From Candidatus Brocadiia bacterium (GTDB lineage Bacteria; Planctomycetota; PUPC01), in NCBI GenBank assembly GCA_030605345.1, contig JAUWIN010000019.1, positions 1-32,438 on the forward strand: a stretch of DNA of 32,438 nt, written 5' to 3'. A model generated the notes under the pieces. The model did no database searches and was not told the origin of the DNA. It was given only the letters and a program-made list of their open reading frames with translations. A program made the position numbers and the translations under genes. The stretch's first letter is position 1. Each line of letters starts with the position of its first letter. This document shows positions 24,611 to 31,800 of the stretch, piece after piece.

Positions 24611-26083
24611 TCAGTACCAGGCGAACCCACCGGGGAAGAGACTGACCATCACGTTCTTGATGCGCGTCAGCGCAAGCACGCCCTCCTTGCCCAGCTCGAA
24701 CCCGACGCCGCTCGATCCGCGCGTCGGATAGGGCGCGCTCGGGAAGACGAAGTTGTGCAGGTTGAACCAGACCGTGCCCGCCCTGATCCGCGGCGCGATC
24801 GTGTGCGCCAGCCGGAGGTCGTTCGTCCAGACGCTCGACGCCAGGCCGTACTCCGTGTCGTTGCCCAGGGCGACCATCTCGTCGATGCTGCCCGCCTTCG
24901 TGACCGTCACGACCGGGCCGAATATCTCTTCCTTCCATATCTTCATGTCCGGCGTCACGTCGGTGAAGACCGCCGGCTCGATGTAGTTGCCCTTCGCCAT
25001 GTCGCCGTCGGTGATGCGGCCGCCGCCGCAGGCGAGCGTCGCGCCCTCGGCTTTGCCCGCCTCGACATAGTCGAGCACGACCTTGAGATGATCGGGATGG
25101 ACCAGCGGCCCGAGGCGAGTGTCCTCGGCCGCCGGCGGGCCGACCTGGATCGCCTTCGTGCCCTCGATGAACTTCGCGACAAACTCGTCGTAGACGTCCT
25201 CGTGCACGATCAGGCGCGTCAGGGCGCAGCAGCACTCGCCCTGGTTCAAGTATGCGCCAAAGAGCGTGCCGGCGACGGTTTCGTCCATCGCGCAGTCGGG
25301 CATGACCAGACCGGCGCCCTTGCTGCCGAGCTCGAGCGTGCAGCCCTTCAGGCCGGTGCTGCACCGGCCGTAAAGGCCGATGCCGACGGCCGTCGAGCCG
25401 GTGAACGTGATCTCTTCGAGGTCGGGGTTTTCCGTGAAGACCTTGCCGGCGGTCGGGCCGGGGGCCGGGACGACGTTGAGCACGCCGGGCGGCAGGCCGG
25501 CCTCGTTGGCGAGTGCGCCGAACAGGATCGTGCTCAAGGGCGCCCACGACGCGGGCTTGAGCACCATCGTGTTGCCCGCGGCCAGCGCCGACCCGCTCTT
25601 GCGGGCGGCGATGAGGAACGGGAAGTTCCAGGGGATGATGGCGCCGACGACACCAAGCGGCTCGCGAAGCGTGTAGTCGAAGACCTCGCTGTAGGGGCTC
25701 GCCTTGACGCCTCCGAGCACCTCGACGCAGATGTCGGCGAAGTAATGGAGCGTCACGCCTGCGCTGGCCACATCGATGTTGGTGCTCTCGAAGATCGGCT
25801 TGCCGACGTCGTCGGTCTCGACCTGCGCGAGGAAAGCCGCGTTGCTCTCGACCGCCTCGGCCAGCTTGTGAAGCAGGGCGCTCCGCTCGAACGGGGTCGT
25901 CTTGCTCCAGACCTCGTCGAATGCCTGCCGTGAGTTCTCGATCGCCCGGTTCATGTCCGCTTCCGACGCCGACTGCACGGCCGTGATGGTTTCGTTCGTG
26001 ACGGGGTTCAGCACCTCGAACGTCTTGCCGTCCGACGCATCGCACCATTTCCCGCCGATGCAGAGCTGGTTTCGGATGTTCAT
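24611..26083 (-). CDS. NAD(P)-dependent aldehyde dehydrogenase
   Basis: Oxidises an aldehyde to the acid. Motifs in order: GVVGAIIPWNFPFLIAARK (Asn and Lys of the active site and cofactor region), ITFTGSTAVG (cofactor loop), CTLELGSKGAG (general-base Glu) and NQGECCCALTR with catalytic Cys285, the middle of three cysteines. EEIFGPVVTV and the C-terminal PYPTRGSSGVGFELGKEG complete the family pattern. At 490 residues it has normal length. AAGGAG lies in the last codons of the upstream FAH gene, one base apart from it, so the two are translationally coupled. The substrate is probably a hydroxy- or semialdehyde from the same pathway. Closest in feel to betaine-aldehyde or lactaldehyde-type enzymes, but this is not resolved. 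Confidence 0.94.
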   Translation of the reverse strand: MNIRNQLCIGGKWCDASDGKTFEVLNPVTNETITAVQSASEADMNRAIENSRQAFDEVWSKTTPFERSALLHKLAEAVESNAAFLAQVETDDVGKPIFESTNIDVASAGVTLHYFADICVEVLGGVKASPYSEVFDYTLREPLGVVGAIIPWNFPFLIAARKSGSALAAGNTMVLKPASWAPLSTILFGALANEAGLPPGVLNVVPAPGPTAGKVFTENPDLEEITFTGSTAVGIGLYGRCSTGLKGCTLELGSKGAGLVMPDCAMDETVAGTLFGAYLNQGECCCALTRLIVHEDVYDEFVAKFIEGTKAIQVGPPAAEDTRLGPLVHPDHLKVVLDYVEAGKAEGATLACGGGRITDGDMAKGNYIEPAVFTDVTPDMKIWKEEIFGPVVTVTKAGSIDEMVALGNDTEYGLASSVWTNDLRLAHTIAPRIRAGTVWFNLHNFVFPSAPYPTRGSSGVGFELGKEGVLALTRIKNVMVSLFPGGFAWY

Positions 26084-26084
26084 C

Positions 26085-26873
26085 TCACTTCTCCTTTTCC
26101 ACGGGGTTGGTCAGCGATCCGATGCCCTCAATCTCGACGGTGGCCGTGTCGCCCTCCCGCAGGAAGGGGGGCGGGTCCGTCATGAACGCGACGCCCGACG
26201 GCGTGCCGGTCATGATGACGCTGCCGGGATAGAGCGTCATGCACCGCGAGATGAAACTGACCAGTTCCATGCACGAGAAGATGAGGTCCGAGGTGTTCGA
26301 CTCCTGCCGCACGTCGCCGTTGACGGAGAGCTTGATGGGGGCGCTGTCGGCGTCGAGGTCGGTCTCGATCCATGGGCCGAGCGGGGCGAACGTGTCGAAG
26401 CACTTGCCCCGCGCCCACTGCGTGTCCTGCTTGAGCTGGCAGTCGCGGGCGCTCACGTCGTTCCCGCACGTGTAGCCGAGGACGTAGGCGGGCGCGTCCT
26501 CGACCGATACGTTCTTCGCCTGGGTGCCGATGACGATCACAAGCTCGCACTCGTAGTCGACCTCGTCCGGTGCCATCTTCGGGAGGAGGATGGGCTCGCC
26601 CGGCCCGATCACACAGTTTGGCGTCTTGATGAAGATCAGCGGATGGTCCGGCAGGGCCATGCCGCTTTCTTCCGCGTGCGCCCGGTAGTTGAGGCCGATG
26701 GCGACGACTTGGCGCGGCTCGACCGGCGCCAGAAGCTGCACCTCCGCGAGCGGCACAGTCTCGTCCGTGGGTTTCCACCGCCCCAGGATGTCGCCGTCGA
26801 TCAGACGGCAGGCGTCTCCGTCGACCTGCGCATAGGACACGCGGTCATCGATCTTGATCTTCGCCAGCTTCAC
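26085..26873 (-). CDS. Fumarylacetoacetate hydrolase family protein
   Basis: Cleaves or decarboxylates a diketo or keto acid with Mg2+/Mn2+. Family motifs: VAIGLNYRAHAEESG, PLIFIKTPNCVIGPGEPI, VDYECELVIVIG (metal-ligand Glu pair), YTCGNDVSARDCQ, and the C-terminal IMTGTPSGVAF. The 262 residues correspond to the short bacterial form. The start is GTG, with GAGGAG in the last codons of the upstream dehydrogenase gene 3 bases away. In sugar-acid pathways such enzymes split 2,4-diketo-3-deoxy acids, which suits a neighbour that oxidises a hydroxyacid and one that oxidises an aldehyde. That assignment is inference. Confidence 0.92.
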   Translation of the reverse strand: MKLAKIKIDDRVSYAQVDGDACRLIDGDILGRWKPTDETVPLAEVQLLAPVEPRQVVAIGLNYRAHAEESGMALPDHPLIFIKTPNCVIGPGEPILLPKMAPDEVDYECELVIVIGTQAKNVSVEDAPAYVLGYTCGNDVSARDCQLKQDTQWARGKCFDTFAPLGPWIETDLDADSAPIKLSVNGDVRQESNTSDLIFSCMELVSFISRCMTLYPGSVIMTGTPSGVAFMTDPPPFLREGDTATVEIEGIGSLTNPVEKEK

Positions 26874-26876
26874 GGC

Positions 26877-27854
26877 TTACTCCTCTTCAAGTACTTCCGG
26901 ATTGACGAACGATGTCGGCTTCTCGCCGCGGAGCACGCGGGCGACTTCCTCAGCCGCCTTGCGCTGAAGTTTGCCGATGGCGTTGGACGAGTACCAGGCG
27001 CTGTGCGGCGTCAGGATCACGTTGTCGAACGCCTTCAGCGGATGATCTGTCTTGACCACCGTGTCTTCGTCCTCGAGCAGGTCGAGGCCGGCGCCCGCTA
27101 TCTTGTCGTTCTCGAGCGCCCACACAATCGCGTCGGTATCGACGATGGCCCCGCGGGCGCAGTTGATGATGAGCGGTCTCTTCGCCATCTTCTCGATGGC
27201 CTCCCGGTTGATGAGGTGCCGCGTCTTTTCGGTCGATGAGCACTGAACGAAGATCGCGTCGGACACTGCGAGCAGTTCGTCGAGCGCGACGCGGCGGCAG
27301 CCGTCGACATCGCCCTCGCCGAACGGGTCGGCGAAGATAATCTCCGGCCCGAACGCCTTGAGCCGGTGAGCGATGGCCCGCCCGATCCGGCCGAACCCGA
27401 TCACGCCGCACGTCATGTCCGTGATGCTCTTCATCGGCTTGAGATACCCGAGCGACCACTCGCCGCTCTTGACCTTCCGGTCGGCGAACGGGATCTTCCG
27501 CGCGAGCGACAGGAAATGGGCCAGGGCGTGGTCCGACACTTCCTCGATGCAGTAGTCCGGCACGTTGGCGACCATCACCCCGTGCGCCGTCGCCGCCCCC
27601 ACGTCGATCGTGTCCAGCCCGATGCCGTAGCGCACGATCACCTTCAGGTCCGGCGCGTTGCTGAAGATCTTCTCGTCCATCCCCGGCAGGTACGTGTTCA
27701 GGATCGCGTGCGCGCCGGCAAGATGAGGAACGACCTCGTCCGCCGACTTGCACTGGTGCACTTCGAGTTCGGCGTCGACGGCCGACAGCACCTCGCGCTC
27801 GGCGTCGAACGTTTCGAACACGTGATCGGTGATGATGACCTTGAATTCCGGCAT
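26877..27854 (-). CDS. D-isomer-specific 2-hydroxyacid dehydrogenase
   Basis: An NAD-dependent dehydrogenase of the phosphoglycerate dehydrogenase / C-terminal-binding-protein type. The cofactor loop is GVIGFGRIGRAIAHRL. The catalytic triad positions are Arg234 in NCARGAIVDTDA, a Glu about 29 residues on in AGLDLLEDE, and His in ILTPHSAWYS. The 325-residue length lacks the C-terminal ACT domain of SerA, so serine synthesis is unlikely. AGGAGGAAG lies 5 bases before the ATG, the strongest ribosome site in this operon. It is the first gene of a three-gene unit with 1- to 3-base gaps. A role in sugar-acid or hydroxyacid breakdown is inferred. Confidence 0.92.
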   Translation of the reverse strand: MPEFKVIITDHVFETFDAEREVLSAVDAELEVHQCKSADEVVPHLAGAHAILNTYLPGMDEKIFSNAPDLKVIVRYGIGLDTIDVGAATAHGVMVANVPDYCIEEVSDHALAHFLSLARKIPFADRKVKSGEWSLGYLKPMKSITDMTCGVIGFGRIGRAIAHRLKAFGPEIIFADPFGEGDVDGCRRVALDELLAVSDAIFVQCSSTEKTRHLINREAIEKMAKRPLIINCARGAIVDTDAIVWALENDKIAGAGLDLLEDEDTVVKTDHPLKAFDNVILTPHSAWYSSNAIGKLQRKAAEEVARVLRGEKPTSFVNPEVLEEE

Positions 27855-28157
27855 CGTTCTTCCTCCTGACTGGCCCTAATGTACATCCACGCTTTCGAGA
27901 TTGCAATAGGCGCGGCCCATGCGCCCGGCTACTTCCATGGTGGGGCGCTTCCGCTAACTGTAATTGGGCGTCACAATTCGCAAAATTGGCGATGGCTCCC
28001 CGAACGTAACCCTCTTCGGAACAACTCTCTGTTTTCAAGGCCCTCCGCATTGTAGCCATTAAACCCACCTGCGGATTCCAGTAGAGAGACTTTATTGAGT
28101 GGTTCTGACGCAATATGTGGTGTAGATTTCGTTCAGGTATTATCAGGGCCGCGCTGA

Positions 28158-28177
28158 GCTCCTGCCGCAGCAGGAGC
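28158..28177. repeat. Perfect 8-bp hairpin with CGCA loop
   Basis: GCTCCTGC, loop CGCA, GCAGGAGC. It is stable but lacks a T-tract on either strand, so a classical terminator is not supported. It could be a structured leader or RNA element. Confidence 0.45.
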
Positions 28178-28290
28178 GGGTAATCTCACACAGAGTATAT
28201 CGATTGGATTTAGGTTGTGCCTCTTCGCCTGTGTGCACCGGTTGTCTGTAGGGGGCAAATAGTCCGGCTTTCGTGAAGTAACAGGAGACT

Positions 28291-28312
28291 AATGTTGATT
28301 TAAGTCAACATT
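28291..28312. promoter_or_regulatory. Operator-like 22-bp palindrome
   Basis: AATGTTGA and its complement TCAACATT flank a central TTTAAG, with one mismatched pair at the ninth position. A related half-site, CGTTGATTTT, follows about 12 bases later. Such symmetry fits a dimeric regulator's site, but no regulator gene is adjacent. The nearest gene starts are about 440 bases (left) and 530 bases (right) away. Confidence 0.3.
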
Positions 28313-28707
28313 GCGAGAATAGCGTTGATTTTCCGAAACATTACCCTAACCCCAAGGACTATCGGGTGTTAGCGCGTTGTGCTGCGGGAGTTAGTCGGAC
28401 AACATGTTGCGAAAAGGCAACACCCGCCAACTCCACCGCACCGCAATCGATATAGAACCGCTTTTCTAAGTCCTTGTTATCCCGCAGGTTGTGACGTTGC
28501 AGGGCGAGAATGTCAGGATTTCCGTATTGGCTGGCATGCTTCTTGCGTAAATATAACCTAAGCATACAAATACAAGCGCGCGGGAGGGTTCGGGGCCTGT
28601 TGGTGTCATCATGTTAGGTGGCGTCGCTGAAAGTGCCCGAATAGCGGCGCAGGCTGGAGCAACCGGAAGCACTGTTTGAGCCTGATTGTGACGCTACGCT
28701 CCTATGC

Positions 28708-28735
28708 TTGACAATGGCTGCACGAAGCGCATAAA
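28708..28735 (+). promoter_or_regulatory. Candidate promoter for the C25 peptidase gene
   Basis: A perfect TTGACA (28708-28713) is followed after 16 bases by CATAAA (28730-28735), four of six matches. It would give a leader of about 100 bases before the ATG at 28843. Sequence match only. Confidence 0.35.
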
Positions 28736-28842
28736 CTCCACATTTTTAGTAGTGGGAATATGGTTTGTGGGTGTGCTCTGCGGATGAGGGCTAAGAGGTC
28801 ACCAAGCTAAAGGAAAAACAGGAACCCATTAGGGAAAAAGTT

Positions 28843-31800
28843 ATGGACAAGCACAACCTTGCTCGTTGCTGTTGCCGCCCTCGCCAGCGTAACGCCAGTT
28901 GGTGGTTCCGCTTCCTCGGCACTCTATCGTTTGCCTTCGTCGTTCAGACGACTACGACTTCCGTTATCGCTGCGGATCTGGATGATGGCCAAGTGGTCGT
29001 GCAGGTCCCGCGGAAGAGGGTTCCCTTTCAACTCGCACCGTTGGGAGTTGGTCGGAAGGGGGTCCCCCTTCAACTCGCACCGCTGGGAGTTGTCCGGAAG
29101 AGGGTCCCCCTTCAACTCGCGCCGTTGGAAGTTGTAAAGTTCCCAACCGCGGCAGTCGTGGGCCGACCGGGCATGCCTGGCCTGCCGAGAGAGACGGTCA
29201 CGGTCCTGTTGCCGCCCAATGCGGACCTGAGCACCGTGACTGCGGAGCTGAGAAACACGGCGGTCCGGGACGTACCTGGAAAATGGGACATACCCCCGGT
29301 TCCCCCAGTCGCCCGCGCAGGCGAGGTCGTCTGGCCGCGGGGCCGTCAAATCGTTAAGGGTCGGGACGTTGCGGCCTATGCTCGCAATAGTTTCACCCCC
29401 AAGACATTCGTGGGCCGAGTAACCGCGGGCCAGCGGCGACAGTGGCGGTTGGCAGAGGTCGAGATTTTCCCCTACCGGTACAATCCCGTTACCAAGCGCC
29501 TCAAGAATCTATTTCGAGGGCAGCTGGTCGTTCGATTCAAAGAGAAGAAACGTGTGCTGGGGTTTCGGGCGCTAACCGGTCCCGTATCGCAGGGAGCCAG
29601 GCGAGATGTATCCGTCAGGGCTGTGAATTTTGAAACTGCCTCCAAGGACTATCATGCCCCCGTGGGCGTTCTCCAGGCTGCGAGCGACCCCGGATATGTC
29701 ATAGTGACGACGGCTGCGATCCAAGCTGCCTCTACCAAACTAGCTGATTTTGCCTCAGCCAAGGAGGCCGGTGGTTTTGAGGTCTCCGTAGTTACTGAGG
29801 CCACTTGGGGAGGTGGCACGGGCGATACGGCGGCGGAGAACCTCCGAGACTGGCTGGCCGCAAACTACATTTCAGAAAACATTCAGTACGTGCTGCTCGT
29901 TGGCAACCCCACCCCTTCTACGGGCGATGTCCCGATGAAGATGTGTTATCCGCAGGATTATGACCCGGGGGTCTCAGATTGCCCTACGGACTTCTATTAC
30001 GCCGAGCTGACCGGAAATTGGGACCTCGACGGCGACGGAAAGTACGGGGAATATGACGACGATTACGGTGCGGGAGGCGCCGACCGAAACTGGGAGGTCG
30101 CGGTCGGACGAATCCCCTATTACGGTTCTGTGTCCGACTTGGACGCTATCCTGAGCAAGATCGTTGACTACCAAAGCACCTCGGAGGCAGAGGCAGGTTG
30201 GCGAAAGAAGGCCTTGCTCCCAATGGAGCCAGTTGATGGCTTGACCCCCGGCTATCAGCTTGGCGAGAACATCAAGAACAATGTTCTCACTCCCGAGGGC
30301 GACTGGGCCTGGCATCGCGTGTACGAACAGAGCTATGGGCTGATACCTCCACCCGAAACAACGCCCTGCAGCGTGTCGAATGTCACCAACGCGTGGACGG
30401 GCTCTCACATCGGGTTGACCGCCTGGTTCACGCACGGAAACTCAACCTACGCCGCGGACGTGATGGACGTTTCTAACGCGGCGACGCTGGATGATACGCA
30501 TCCGGCGTTCACGTTTCAGGGCAGTTGCCTCAACGGATACCCCGAAGTGACCAACAACCTCGGTTACTCGCTTCTGAAGAACGGAGCAGTGGGAACGGTA
30601 TCGGCCAGTCGTGTCTCTTGGTACTACGTGGGTCAGACATACTTTCCGGGCACGGTCACGGTCGGTGGAATGACTTACGAATACGTCGCGCGCCTCGTCC
30701 CGGAACAACTGCCGGCAGCCGATGCCCTCCAAGACATCAAGACGGACCTCCCGCCCGGAAATGAAGTATTCTGGATGAATTACTTAGGCTTCAACCTCTA
30801 CGGGTGTCCAGCAGTAGGCCTTTACACATTCGAAACGGGAGCGCGTATTTCCGGCAGTAAGTGGAGCGACCTGGACGGTGATGGCGTATGGGACGGCGGC
30901 GAACCCGGCCTCGAGGGTTGGACCATCTACCTTGATGCTAACGAGAATGGTGAACTCGACGCCGGCGAGAGATCAACCGTAACGAACGCCGCTGGGGAAT
31001 ATGAGTTCATTGGTCTCATGCCGGGTACCTACACGATAGCGGAAGTAGTGGAAGCCGGCTGGGTCCAGACCTGTCCGGATACGGGAACATACACGGTGAC
31101 CGTAGACATTGGTGATCCCGCCGAGGACAAGGACTTCGGTAACATGGAACTCGGCGAGATTCACGGTAGTAAGTGGAGTGACTTGGACGGCGACGGCGAA
31201 TGGGACGACGGCGAACCCGGCCTAGAGGGCTGGACCATTTACCTTGACCAGAACCAGAACGGCGAGCTTGACGATGGGGAGACATCAACAACAACGGATG
31301 AGGATGGGGGCTATTCCTTCACCGCTCTCCTACCGGGCACCTACACAGTAGCAGAAGTGCTGGAGACTGGATGGGCACAGACCTGTCCGGAGGCGGGCAC
31401 GTACACAGTGGTTCTGCAGGCCGTCGATACGGTCGAGGGCAAGGACTTTGGTAATCGATCGACATCGTGTGAAGGTGAAATTCACGGCAGCAAATGGAAG
31501 GACGTCAACGCCAATGGTGAATGGGACGTCGACGAGCCCGGCCTCGAGGGTTGGACCATCTACCTTGACCAGAACCAGAACGGCGAGCTCGACGCCGGTG
31601 AGACCTCAAGGGTGACCAACGCTGATGGGGAATATGAGTTCACCGACCTTCCAGTGGATATATATTGCGTCCGCGAAGTCCTGCAAACAGGATGGTACCC
31701 GACCTATCCATACTGCACAGGTGGTTCGGCGCTAGGGTTAAGCGCTACACAGGCCGACGACCGCAGCTACTCGGCGTCAATCAGTTACGCCGGCCGGTTT

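Larger units (their letters stand above)
27855..28842. other. Non-coding region of about 1 kb with hairpins and operator-like palindrome
   Basis: No credible protein gene is visible on either strand between the divergent hydroxyacid dehydrogenase and C25 peptidase genes. It is more AT-rich than its surroundings. It contains a perfect hairpin (28158-28177), an operator-like palindrome (28291-28312), two further stem-forming stretches (about 28386-28435 and 28622-28653) and a promoter-like site (28708-28735). An unannotated small RNA or a long leader is possible. Confidence 0.55.

Noticed and set aside
24459..26048. A 529-codon minus-strand frame across the aldehyde dehydrogenase gene
   Set aside because: It is a GC-rich shadow, extremely rich in Arg, Gly and Ala, with no family motif, while the overlapping frame has all aldehyde dehydrogenase motifs.
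28370..28440. An integron attC-like imperfect palindrome containing GTTAG-type words
   Set aside because: The core sites are not correctly placed, and no integrase or cassette array is present.
28359..28565. A 68-codon minus-strand frame in the intergenic region
   Set aside because: No ribosome site or recognisable family, and the DNA there is better explained by stem-forming structure.
28859..29137. A 92-codon plus-strand frame with repeats at the start of the C25 gene
   Set aside because: It is an out-of-frame reading of the 42-bp repeats; the frame from 28843 continues for 1198 codons with a signal peptide and domains.
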